DNA from: RUG12395 sp034178705
GTDB taxonomy: Bacteria > Bacillota > Clostridia > Oscillospirales > CAG-272
Direction of reading: 5' to 3'
DNA: 24,868 bases
Assembly (NCBI GenBank): GCA_034178705.1
Contig: JAXFQY010000009.1
Span: forward strand, 1-24,868
Under the pieces are notes generated by a model that saw only the letters and a list, made by a program, of their open reading frames with translations, did not search any database and was not told where the DNA came from. Below are positions 1 through 7,730 of the stretch, piece after piece. Each line of letters opens with the position of its first letter. Position 1 is the stretch's first letter. The translations under genes were made by a program, and so were the position numbers.

Positions 1-77
1 ACTGGATCGATGTTTGCAAAGCAATTTAATCCGGAAAGCAGATATTTCCCCGGTTTAGCGTCTGCTTACTGTATAGG

Positions 78-108
78 AGAGGGGCTGTTCTGAGCCCCTC
101 TTTTTTTG
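78..108 (+). terminator. Intrinsic terminator of an upstream gene outside the window
   Basis: A 9-bp perfect GC-rich stem (78-86 with 93-101) and a 6-base loop are followed by a run of T. It would end a plus-strand transcript entering from the left. The three plus frames before it close at 27-29, 56-58 and 91-93, and I cannot tell which one, if any, is the tail of the upstream gene. Confidence 0.85.
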
Positions 109-222
109 TAAATACTTTGCGCAAGGCTCTCTCTGTTTATGCGTTTTTTCGTGCCTTTTGCAAAAAACATCCTGCACGGTGGAGAAGAGCGAATATTTGT
201 TCAAAAAATCTGAATTTATCTC

Positions 223-251
223 TCGACAAGTGTTTACTTTTTTGATATAAT
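223..251 (+). promoter_or_regulatory. Sigma-A type promoter of the citrate synthase gene
   Basis: The -35 box TCGACA (223-228) lies 17 bp from a perfect -10 box TATAAT (246-251). The predicted start near 258 gives a leader of about 185 bases before the chosen citrate synthase start. The stretch 109-222 upstream holds nothing else that I recognise. Confidence 0.75.
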
Positions 252-372
252 AAAAATATCAGGAAAATATTATGATATTGTTCCCGATGTTTTTTTATTA
301 TCTTCGGAATTTTGCCGTCGGATTTGTGCTGAATTTTGTGGGGCATATTGCTGTTTTACAGGTAGCGTCTCT

Positions 373-400
373 TTTCTTTCCCACTTTGTTGGGAAAGAAA
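373..400 (+). promoter_or_regulatory. Leader hairpin upstream of citrate synthase
   Basis: An 11-bp perfect inverted repeat (373-383 with 390-400) encloses a 6-base loop in the 5' leader, about 40 bases before the start codon. No T-run follows, so it is not a standard terminator. It could be an RNA structure for regulation or stability, or an operator. Its role is unknown. Confidence 0.4.
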
Positions 401-442
401 GATTCCGGAGTGATGGGCAACGAAATACAGAAAGGAAGCAGA

Positions 443-1804
443 ATGAAGAATTATTCGGAAATTACTCCTTATATCGCGGAGATGGCATCTCTCTCCGATC
501 GGTGCAATCACATCAAGCCCGAAATGTATGCCGAAAATCATGTTTTCCGCGGACTGCGCGACATGGAGGGAAACGGTGTGGTGACCGGTCTGACTGAGAT
601 CTCGCGTATTAAAGCAAAGGAGATTTTTCCCGACGGGACAGAGCATCCCTGCGACGGGGAATTGTATTACCGCGGAATCAACATCCGGGATCTGGCGGTC
701 GGGTTCATGCGTGACCATCGATTCGGTTACGAAGAGGCGGTCTATTTGCTGCTTTTTTCGGAACTTCCGGACGCGGCACAGCTTTCGCGCTTCCGCGGAG
801 AGCTTTCCGAGTATCGCAGCTTGCCTACCTCCTTTGTCCGCGATATGATTTTGAAGGCTCCGGGACGAGATATGATGAATATTCTTTCCCGCTGTGTCCT
901 TGCCCTTTACGCCTATGATGAGAATCCTGATGAGATAACGACAGCAAATGTCCTGCGGCAGTGCATGCAGTTGATTGCCGTTTTTCCCATGCTGGCGGTA
1001 TACAGCTATCAGTCCTATCAGCATTATCACTGTGGGAAAAGTCTGTTTATTCATATGCCTGAAAAGGAACTGTCAACGGCGGAGACGGTTTTGCGATTAT
1101 TGCGGGAGGATGGAAATTACTCTGAGCTTGAAGCAAAGATCCTTGATCTTGCTTTGGTGCTGCATGCGGAGCACGGCGGCGGAAACAACTCCACCTTTAC
1201 AACCCACGTCGTGACCTCTTCCGGGACAGATACTTATTCTGCGATTGCTGCAGCGCTCGGTTCCCTCAAGGGGCCGAGGCACGGCGGCGCAAACATCAAG
1301 GTCGTGCGGATGTTCGAGGATATGAAACAGAATGTTGATATCCGAAACAGGGATTCCATTGCAGACTATCTCGTAAGGCTTCTGGACCGTGAGGCTTTTG
1401 ACCGTGCAGGTCTGATTTATGGGATGGGGCATGCAGTTTATTCCAAGTCCGATCCGAGAGCCGATCTCCTGAAAAAATGTGCCCGTGACCTTGCCAAGGA
1501 GAAGGGAAAAGAAGAGGATTGGGAGCTTTACAACACAGTTTCAGAGCTTGCGCCGGAGATCATTGCATCAAAGCGGAAGATTTACAAGGGGGTCAGCCCG
1601 AATGTTGACTTTTATTCCGGTTTGATTTATCAGATGCTGGATCTCCCATGTGAGCTGTATACGCCGATTTTTGCCATTGCACGGATTGCGGGGTGGAGCG
1701 CTCACCGGATTGAGGAAATTCAGAACGCCGGGAAGATCATTCGCCCCGCCTATCTCAGCGTAAAGCCGGAAAGAGAGTACGTTCCGATGTCGATGCGCCC
1801 CTGA
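443..1804 (+). CDS. gltA: Citrate synthase
   Basis: Condenses oxaloacetate and acetyl-CoA to citrate in the cytoplasm, the entry step of the TCA cycle and of glutamate synthesis. The 453-residue protein carries the family's catalytic residues: His280 in GPRHGG, His330 in MGHAVY and Asp389 in NVDF. The substrate-binding LHAEHGGG segment ends around residue 247. The C-terminal block with YTPIFAIARIAGWSAH is also typical. The start at 443 was chosen because AAAGGAAG lies 4 bases upstream and because homology-like sequence begins just after it. The frame stays open back to an ATG at 272, which would add a hydrophobic 57-residue extension. The gene appears monocistronic, with its own promoter and a strong terminator. 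A 2-methylcitrate synthase role cannot be excluded by sequence alone, but no prp genes are nearby. Confidence 0.93.
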   Translation: MKNYSEITPYIAEMASLSDRCNHIKPEMYAENHVFRGLRDMEGNGVVTGLTEISRIKAKEIFPDGTEHPCDGELYYRGINIRDLAVGFMRDHRFGYEEAVYLLLFSELPDAAQLSRFRGELSEYRSLPTSFVRDMILKAPGRDMMNILSRCVLALYAYDENPDEITTANVLRQCMQLIAVFPMLAVYSYQSYQHYHCGKSLFIHMPEKELSTAETVLRLLREDGNYSELEAKILDLALVLHAEHGGGNNSTFTTHVVTSSGTDTYSAIAAALGSLKGPRHGGANIKVVRMFEDMKQNVDIRNRDSIADYLVRLLDREAFDRAGLIYGMGHAVYSKSDPRADLLKKCARDLAKEKGKEEDWELYNTVSELAPEIIASKRKIYKGVSPNVDFYSGLIYQMLDLPCELYTPIFAIARIAGWSAHRIEEIQNAGKIIRPAYLSVKPEREYVPMSMRP

Positions 1805-1875
1805 CAAAGATACACCCCTTCCCTTTGCATTCCAAGAAGTGGTTCGGGTATACGGAAATCGCCCTTTTTGCGTAT

Positions 1876-1919
1876 AATCGGAGCGCCGCGGCTATCTTGC
1901 CGCGGCGCTCCGATTTTTT
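1876..1919 (+). terminator. Strong intrinsic terminator after citrate synthase
   Basis: A 16-bp perfect stem (1876-1891 with 1900-1915) with an 8-base loop runs into a T-tract on the plus strand. It sits between the convergent citrate synthase and trkH genes. On the minus strand the stem is as strong but the T-run is poor, so it probably acts mainly on the plus strand and only weakly for trkH. Confidence 0.9.
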
Positions 1920-1962
1920 GATAAATCAGGATTTTTGCCCGGCTATGCAAGCCGGAGATTTT

Positions 1963-3405
1963 TTAACGGTTCCGCCATGCGGAGGGGGAAAAGAGTGCAA
2001 GAATCGGGAAAAGTTCCAAGCGGCCGGCAAGCATGTCAAAAATCAGAATACATTTGGAAAGCGCGGAAAGTCCGCCGAAGTTTCCGGTCGGTCCGACCTT
2101 TCCGAGACCGGGCCCGACATTATTGAGGCAGGCCGCCATAGCAGAAAACGCCTCTTTGAAATTCAGATTGTCAAGAGAAAGCAGAAGAGTGGAAGCGGAC
2201 GCAATGACGAGAAAGGTGTAAAGATACCCCGTGATGCCGCTTTCCGTGTTTTTATCGAGAAGTTTTCCTTCATATTTCAACGGGACGACCGAGCGTGGAG
2301 ATAGCTGACGGCGGATGTTGTTCACGGCGGTCTTGCAAATTACGGCAATTCGTGAGATCTTGATACCGCCTCCGGTAGAGCCGGCACAGGCTCCGATAAA
2401 CATCAGCAGGACAAGAACAGCTTGTGAAAAAGCCGGCCAAAGGGCAAAGTCCGCTGTGATAAAGCCGGTGGTGGAAATAATCGAAGAAACGGTGAAAACG
2501 GCATATCGGAATGCTTTTCCGATTCCGCCGTAGAGAGGAAGAACATTGAGCGTGACAGCAACGGTTGCAGCAAGAACGATTCCTCCGAACCAACGAAGCT
2601 CCTCGCTCTTGATGAGAGCACGAAAGTTGCCCAGAAGGAGAAGATAGTAAAGTGTGAAGTTCAGGGAGAATATAAGCATGAAGACCGTTATAACACCGTC
2701 GATATAGGCGCTGTTATAGGCAAGAATGCTGGCGTTTTTTATGGCAAAACCGCCTGTTCCTGCCGTTGAGAAGGAAGTGACCGCTGCATCAAAAAGGGGC
2801 ATCCCCCCAAGAAGCAGGAGAAGCATCTCCAGCAGTGTCAGCGCCATATAAATAATATAGAGCAGACGGGCGGTAAGGCGGAGCTTAGAAACCAGCTTTC
2901 CTACCTGCGGGCCGGGCACCTCGGCACGCATCAGATACATGGATTGCGTATCATTGCCGGGAAGAATCGCAAGAACAAAGACAAGAACCCCCATGCCGCC
3001 GATCCAGTGGGAAAAACTGCGCCAGAAGAGCGACGAGAGGGAAAGCGCCTCAATATCGGAAAGAACGGTTGCACCGGTTGTTGTAAAACCGGAGACTGTT
3101 TCAAACATTGCGTCGAGCAGATTCGGAATTTCTCCGGAAAAAAAGAAGGGGAGGGCAGCAAAAAAGCTCACGGCAATCCAGGTAAGACCGGTGATCGCCA
3201 GTGCTTCCCGTGCACGGATCGGATGCTCCTTCTTCCGGAAGAAAAAGGAACTTCCGCCCAGAAGAAAGAGCAGGGCGCAGGTTGCGGCATACGGGAGGAC
3301 GGTATTTTCGCCGAAAACGACGGCAAGGAGAAGCGGCATCAGCATCAAAATCGCTTCCATGAAGAGAATCTTGCCGAGCACATAGAGAATACTGTGAATT
3401 TTCAT
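1963..3405 (-). CDS. trkH: TrkH-family K+ uptake channel subunit
   Basis: A membrane K+ translocating subunit of the Trk/Ktr superfamily, 480 residues and strongly hydrophobic throughout. The four pore-loop filter repeats characteristic of the family are visible: TTTGA at about residues 108-112, STAGTGG at 213-219, STTGF at 311-315 and NNVGPG at 428-433. The segment ACAGSTGGGIK near 339-349 is also typical. The gene follows trkA with a single base between stop and start, so the two are almost certainly co-transcribed and translationally coupled. TrkA would gate this channel from the cytoplasmic side. Whether it behaves as Trk (H+-coupled) or Ktr (Na+-dependent) is not decided by sequence. Confidence 0.93.
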   Translation of the reverse strand: MKIHSILYVLGKILFMEAILMLMPLLLAVVFGENTVLPYAATCALLFLLGGSSFFFRKKEHPIRAREALAITGLTWIAVSFFAALPFFFSGEIPNLLDAMFETVSGFTTTGATVLSDIEALSLSSLFWRSFSHWIGGMGVLVFVLAILPGNDTQSMYLMRAEVPGPQVGKLVSKLRLTARLLYIIYMALTLLEMLLLLLGGMPLFDAAVTSFSTAGTGGFAIKNASILAYNSAYIDGVITVFMLIFSLNFTLYYLLLLGNFRALIKSEELRWFGGIVLAATVAVTLNVLPLYGGIGKAFRYAVFTVSSIISTTGFITADFALWPAFSQAVLVLLMFIGACAGSTGGGIKISRIAVICKTAVNNIRRQLSPRSVVPLKYEGKLLDKNTESGITGYLYTFLVIASASTLLLSLDNLNFKEAFSAMAACLNNVGPGLGKVGPTGNFGGLSALSKCILIFDMLAGRLELFPILALFSPSAWRNR

Positions 3406-3406
3406 A

Positions 3407-4762
3407 TTATTTCAGAATATCGTCAAAATCGGAAAGCTGCTCGTTGATGGTGGTAACAACAACATTGTCTCCCGGGAGAATCACATCCTGCCCTCCGGGA
3501 ATTATAATCTGATTCTCACGGATAATGCAGGAGATCAGCAGGTTCCCCTTGAGCTTCAGCTCGCACAGCGGCGTGTTGATTACCGCGCTTGTTTCGGAAA
3601 CACGGAATTCCAGTGCCTCAACACGGTCGTCGACAAGCTTATAAAGCGTCTGCACCGCACTGCCTTCCACGTTTTTCATGGCTCGGATATAACTCAGAAT
3701 GGTATTCGCCGTGATTTGCCGCGGGGAAATCACACTGTCCAGACCGACCGAAGCAAGCAGTCCGGTCATGGTGTCCTTGTTGATTTTGGTGATGATTTTT
3801 TCTATGCCGCACTGCTTTGCATACATGGAAATCATAATGTTTTCCTCATCAATTCCGGTCAGTGCAACGCAGGCATCGGAGGAGGCAAAATCAATTTCAT
3901 CCAACAGGCTTTTTTCGGTGCCGTCTCCGCAGATGATTTCGCCTTTCGGAAGCAGCTCAGACAGTTCCAGACAGCGTTTTTCATCCTGTTCTATGATTTT
4001 TACCGACATGCCGATGTCGATCAGACGGCGTGAAAGATAATAGGCAATCTTTCCTCCGCCGACAATGAGGATCCGGCGAAGTTTTTTTGAATAGGCATCT
4101 ATCTTTCCGAAAAAACCGGAAAGCTGGTTGTGGCTTGCGGTAAAGTGAATGCGGTCTCCGGCACAGAGCACGCTGTCGCCGTTTGGAATATAAACCTCCT
4201 CCCCGTGCTGGACGGCACAGACAAGAACACGGCAATCGAGCTTGGAGGATAACTCACTGACCCTCAACCCGTCAAGAGGGGAGGCGGGGGCAATTTTCAT
4301 TTCTGCGAGGTCGACACGACCCTTGGCAAAGGTATCCATTCCGATCGCGGCGGGATAACGGAGAAGGCGGGACATTTCATTTGCGGATTCCAGCTCAGGA
4401 TTGACCACCATATCAAGTCCCATCATATCAAGAAGAAGAATGAACTGGCGGGAGTATTCCGGGTCGCGGATTCGTGCAACTGCCCGGCGGGCGCCGAGTC
4501 TTTTGGCAATAAGACAGCAAAGCATGTTAATCTCATCGGAAAAGGTCGTGGCGATCACCACATCTGCGTGGTCGGTTCCTGCTTCCCGCTGTACGGAAAG
4601 GTTGACCCCGTTTCCGACGATCCCGTTAATGTCGAGGCTGTTCACGGCCCGCTCGATTGTGTCCGCGCTTTTGTCGATCAGGGTTACGTCGTCTCCTTCG
4701 CGGCAGAGGCATCCGGAAAGAGTCAGACCGATTTTTCCCGCTCCGATGATAACGATTTTCAT
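3407..4762 (-). CDS. trkA: TrkA, NAD-binding regulatory subunit of K+ uptake
   Basis: A cytosolic RCK protein of 451 residues that binds NAD(H) and controls the TrkH channel. It shows the duplicated RCK architecture of full-length TrkA: a first Rossmann motif GAGKIG at residues 7-12 and a second GGGKIA at 235-240, each followed by an RCK_C-like segment (the second includes IIPGGQDVILPGD). The start was set at 4762 because AGGAAG lies 5 bases upstream and the Rossmann fold begins at residue 2. Longer in-frame starts would add an unrelated Arg/Lys-rich extension. It is first in a two-gene operon with trkH. RCK_C domains of Bacillota K+ systems often bind c-di-AMP, which is family knowledge and not visible here. 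Confidence 0.93.
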   Translation of the reverse strand: MKIVIIGAGKIGLTLSGCLCREGDDVTLIDKSADTIERAVNSLDINGIVGNGVNLSVQREAGTDHADVVIATTFSDEINMLCCLIAKRLGARRAVARIRDPEYSRQFILLLDMMGLDMVVNPELESANEMSRLLRYPAAIGMDTFAKGRVDLAEMKIAPASPLDGLRVSELSSKLDCRVLVCAVQHGEEVYIPNGDSVLCAGDRIHFTASHNQLSGFFGKIDAYSKKLRRILIVGGGKIAYYLSRRLIDIGMSVKIIEQDEKRCLELSELLPKGEIICGDGTEKSLLDEIDFASSDACVALTGIDEENIMISMYAKQCGIEKIITKINKDTMTGLLASVGLDSVISPRQITANTILSYIRAMKNVEGSAVQTLYKLVDDRVEALEFRVSETSAVINTPLCELKLKGNLLISCIIRENQIIIPGGQDVILPGDNVVVTTINEQLSDFDDILK

Positions 4763-4826
4763 GTTTGCTTCCTTTCGGTGAAAAATACACTTATGCCTTG
4801 GAGATTTTCTCGGACTGTTTGGCACC

Positions 4827-4855
4827 ATTATAAAGCAATTTTCTCCGGAATGCAA
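4827..4855 (-). promoter_or_regulatory. Promoter of trkA-trkH
   Basis: On the minus strand a perfect TATAAT (4827-4832) lies 17 bp downstream of a weak -35 TTGCAT (4850-4855). The transcript would start near 4820, leaving a leader of about 58 bases. Confidence 0.55.
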
Positions 4856-4898
4856 GTGCAAAAAACAAGCGGGTCCTGGTTTGAGCGGGCATTACCCC

Positions 4899-4934
4899 AA
4901 AGGGGCTGCAGCTTTATGAAACTGCAGCCCCTTT
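4899..4934. terminator. Hairpin between the AraC-family gene and trkA
   Basis: A 13-bp perfect stem (4899-4911 with 4922-4934) encloses a 10-base loop just past the stop of the minus-strand AraC-family gene. The T-run is good on the plus strand (CTTTTTG) but only three T on the minus strand, so termination in the direction of the gene may be partial. It probably separates the infB-ygiQ-araC transcript from trkA. Confidence 0.55.
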
Positions 4935-4938
4935 TTGC

Positions 4939-5739
4939 TTACTCTTCGTTGTGTTTACGGTACATGGCACGGTATTCACTCGGGGAGACGTGGTAACGTC
5001 GCTTGAACATTCGGGAAAAGTTGATCACTCCGGAGTATCCGGTGGCGTAGGCAATATCGGTAATGCTGGCATCATCGGCAAGAAGAAGCTCTGCTGCTTT
5101 TTCCAACCGATAATTGGAGAGATAGGTTTGCGGAGAAACACCAAAGGTTTTCCGGAATACAGTACTGAAATAACTCCGTTCGAGATTCAGCATTTTGGCA
5201 ATTTTGGTGACGGTCAGATCTGTCATGTATTTTGTTTCAATACAGGTTTTGGCACGCTCTGCAAACCGTTCGTTTTTCGGAACACGCGGCTTTCCCGCCT
5301 CTGCAACAATGGATACCAGTTCCCAAAGCTTTGCGGACAGGTATTCTGCCTGTCCCGCAGATTTGCTTCTTCCGTCCATAATGGCGGAGAAGATCGATCC
5401 GAGTCCCGGTACCGTCAGAGTATCTCCGTAAAAAGGGGCGGGGAGCTCTGTGTCGGTTCGGAAGCAGATCCAGATATAGTGCCATGGCTGCTGTTGATCC
5501 GCCTGATAGAAAACCTTCTCTCCCGGACGGATGATAAAGCATTGCGAAGAGGAGAGATGATAAGTTTTGTCACGAACAGAGAAAATTCCTTTTCCGGATA
5601 CAATATAATGAATCAACCAGTAAGGGCGTGTTCCGGGACCGAAAAAGTGAAGAGGCTGACAGCGTTCCTGACCGAAGTGAAGGGGATTGAGCCCAGGGAG
5701 ATTGCTGTTGATGACAAAATGCTCTTCCATGCGTTCCAA
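4939..5739 (-). CDS. AraC-family transcriptional regulator with cupin sensor domain
   Basis: A 266-residue DNA-binding regulator. The N-terminal half (about residues 15-110) looks like the AraC cupin sugar-binding fold, with HYIVSGKG and IIRPGEKVFYQAD. The C-terminal part (about 170-260) holds two helix-turn-helix units and the AraC signature ending GYSGVINFSRMFKRRYHVSPSEYR. The start is taken as TTG at 5739: AGAGGTGAT lies 6 bases upstream of it, while the ATG at 5730 is 15 bases away. The gene follows ygiQ closely, with its ribosome binding site just past the ygiQ stop. Regulators of this layout usually control a neighbouring sugar operon. None is adjacent on this side, so its target is unknown. 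Confidence 0.88.
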   Translation of the reverse strand: MERMEEHFVINSNLPGLNPLHFGQERCQPLHFFGPGTRPYWLIHYIVSGKGIFSVRDKTYHLSSSQCFIIRPGEKVFYQADQQQPWHYIWICFRTDTELPAPFYGDTLTVPGLGSIFSAIMDGRSKSAGQAEYLSAKLWELVSIVAEAGKPRVPKNERFAERAKTCIETKYMTDLTVTKIAKMLNLERSYFSTVFRKTFGVSPQTYLSNYRLEKAAELLLADDASITDIAYATGYSGVINFSRMFKRRYHVSPSEYRAMYRKHNEE

Positions 5740-5745
5740 AATATC

Positions 5746-5754
5746 ATCACCTCT
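5746..5754 (-). promoter_or_regulatory. Ribosome binding site that selects a TTG start
   Basis: AGAGGTGAT on the minus strand is a near-perfect Shine-Dalgarno, 6 bases before the TTG codon at 5737-5739. It lies immediately after the ygiQ stop codon (5756-5758). Confidence 0.7.
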
Positions 5755-5755
5755 G

Positions 5756-7711
5756 TTATCGTGGTTTTTTTCTTCGTTGATGGGGGGCGTTGTTTGCGCA
5801 GCGTTTTCCTACCGCATTCCGTCTGTTGGCGGCCGGAGGTGTTTTTTTCTGCCGGTTGTCCGATCCCCTCTCCTTTTCTCCCCTCTTCGTATATGAAGAG
5901 CGTTCGGCGGGTGGAACAAGCTTCCCTTCGCCGTAACCGATCAGATCGGATTTTTTGAGACGGATCAGCTGTTCCCGGATCAGGGCAGCGTTCTCCGGTT
6001 TCTGCGGCTGAAGCATGGCGCGCTGTAACCGTTTGTCCCCGGGAGAAGTCGGCGTATAAATTTTCTTTCCGGTCAGCGGATCCAGCCCTGTGTAATACAT
6101 GACGGTCGAAACGGTTCCGGGGGTGGGATAGAAATCCTGTACCTGCTCCGGCATAACACCGCGCTTCTTGAGAAGAAGAGAAAGTTCAATTGCTTCTTTG
6201 AGCGTTGAACCCGGATGGCTGGACATGAGATAGGGAACGAGATACTGTTCCTTTCCCGCCTCGGCAGAGAGTCTTTTGAACTCCTGTTCGAAGGCGCAGA
6301 AAACAGAAAACCCGGCTTTCCCCATGGCGTTCAGCACCGGTGCGGCGCAATGCTCCGGTGCAACTTTCAGCTGTCCCGATACATGATCCCGGACAAGCTT
6401 TCGGAAAAAACTCCTGTCAGGGTCGAGCATAAGATAATCGAAGCGAATTCCGGAGCGGATGAAGACCTTTTTAACTCCGGGAATTTTTTCTGCTTGTGTG
6501 AGAATATCGAGATATTCGCTGTGGTCAACACGCAGATTTTTGCAGGGGGTCGGAGCGAGACAGCGGCGATTGCGGCATACGCCGTATTTCCGTTGTTTTT
6601 CACAGGCCGGTTCCCGAAAGTTCGCCGTCGGCCCGCCGATATCATGAATATAACCCTTGAAGCCGGGGAGATGCGTGAGCTTTTCCACTTCCGCCAAAAT
6701 GCTTTCTTTGGAGCGGGAGCGGACTGAGCGTCCCTGATGAAAGGTCAGGGCACAGAAATTGCATTCCCCGAAGCAGCCGCGGTTGTGAGTAACCGAGAAT
6801 TTTACCTCCTCCAAGGCCGGGATGCCTCCGCGCGCATCATAGCTTGGATGCCAGGCACGGGAGAACGGGAGAGAATAGACAAAATCAAGCTCCTCCCGTT
6901 CCAGTGGCGGCATTGGCGGATTCTGAACAAGAACTTTGTCTCCGTAGCTTTCACAAAGCGTTTTTCCGGTGATTGCGTCCTGGTTTTCATATTGAATTTT
7001 GAAAGCGGCAGCGTATTTTTCCTTGTCGGTTTTCAGCTCATCATAGCTTCCGAGCAGAACTGCATTCTCCGGAAGCTTGTCTTCCGCTTTGGCAAGATAC
7101 ACGGTTCCGCGGACATCGCGTATTTTCTTTACGGGAACCCCGCGCTCCAACAGGCGGGCAACTGCAAGAACGGATTTTTCCCCCATTCCGTAGGAAATCA
7201 GATCGGCGCGGCTGTCAACAAGAATGCTGCGGCGAACCGAGTCGGACCAGTAATCATAGTGAGCAAAACGGCGCAGCGATGCTTCCAGACCTCCTATGAG
7301 AATCGGAACATCTCCATAGGCTTCACGGATCCGGTTGCAGTAAACGATAACGGCGCGGTCAGGTCTGTGTCCCACCTCACCGGCGGGGGAGTAGTAATCA
7401 TAGGTTCGGCGGCGTTTCGCAACCGTATAGTGTGCGACCATGGAATCGATATTGCCGGAGGAAACAAGAAAGCCGAGCCTCGGACGGCCGAACTCCTTAA
7501 AGGCGTCCGCCGTTCTCCAGTCCGGCTGTGCAAGTATCCCGCAGGTAAAGCCGTGGGCTTCGAGATAGCGGCAGATTACCGCACAGCCGAAGGACGGGTG
7601 ATCGACATAGGCGTCACCGCAGACGTAAACAAAATCAACAGTCTGCATCCCGAGGGAACGCGCTTCCTCCCCGGATAGGGGGAGGAAGGCGCTGGGTTTT
7701 TGTTTTTGCAT
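5756..7711 (-). CDS. ygiQ: YgiQ family (UPF0313) radical SAM protein
   Basis: A 651-residue radical SAM enzyme of the YgiQ family, whose reaction is not established. The N-terminal part (about residues 25-280) is the family-specific domain with LIGGLEASLRRFAHYDYW. The radical SAM cluster CxxxCxxC is at Cys313, Cys317 and Cys320 (RGCFGECNFC). A second cysteine cluster (CEKQRKYGVCRNRRCLAPTPC, about 374-394) is also typical of the family. The C-terminus is a basic, low-complexity tail rich in Lys, Arg and Asn. AAGGAA precedes the ATG. The gene starts 19 bases after the infB stop in the same direction, so it is probably in the same transcript, and it is followed by the AraC-family gene. Confidence 0.9.
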   Translation of the reverse strand: MQKQKPSAFLPLSGEEARSLGMQTVDFVYVCGDAYVDHPSFGCAVICRYLEAHGFTCGILAQPDWRTADAFKEFGRPRLGFLVSSGNIDSMVAHYTVAKRRRTYDYYSPAGEVGHRPDRAVIVYCNRIREAYGDVPILIGGLEASLRRFAHYDYWSDSVRRSILVDSRADLISYGMGEKSVLAVARLLERGVPVKKIRDVRGTVYLAKAEDKLPENAVLLGSYDELKTDKEKYAAAFKIQYENQDAITGKTLCESYGDKVLVQNPPMPPLEREELDFVYSLPFSRAWHPSYDARGGIPALEEVKFSVTHNRGCFGECNFCALTFHQGRSVRSRSKESILAEVEKLTHLPGFKGYIHDIGGPTANFREPACEKQRKYGVCRNRRCLAPTPCKNLRVDHSEYLDILTQAEKIPGVKKVFIRSGIRFDYLMLDPDRSFFRKLVRDHVSGQLKVAPEHCAAPVLNAMGKAGFSVFCAFEQEFKRLSAEAGKEQYLVPYLMSSHPGSTLKEAIELSLLLKKRGVMPEQVQDFYPTPGTVSTVMYYTGLDPLTGKKIYTPTSPGDKRLQRAMLQPQKPENAALIREQLIRLKKSDLIGYGEGKLVPPAERSSYTKRGEKERGSDNRQKKTPPAANRRNAVGKRCANNAPHQRRKKPR

Positions 7712-7730
7712 AGGATTCCTTCCGATCGGG

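Noticed and set aside
1..93. Possible C-terminus of an upstream plus-strand gene
   Set aside because: All three frames are open for part of this stretch and none can be preferred. One closes inside the terminator stem. Too short to call.
272..442. N-terminal extension of citrate synthase as the main start
   Set aside because: Citrate synthases of this family begin near the 443 start, which has a better-placed ribosome binding site. Kept only as a finding.
252..442. T-box or known riboswitch in the citrate synthase leader
   Set aside because: No T-box AGGGTGG motif, no recognisable aptamer core, and the hairpin lacks a T-run.
1825..2304. 159-codon plus-strand ORF after citrate synthase
   Set aside because: It runs through a strong terminator and is antisense to trkH, with low-complexity composition.
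4951..5958. 335-codon plus-strand ORF opposite the AraC-family gene
   Set aside because: It is antisense to a clear AraC HTH domain and the end of ygiQ, with no family features.
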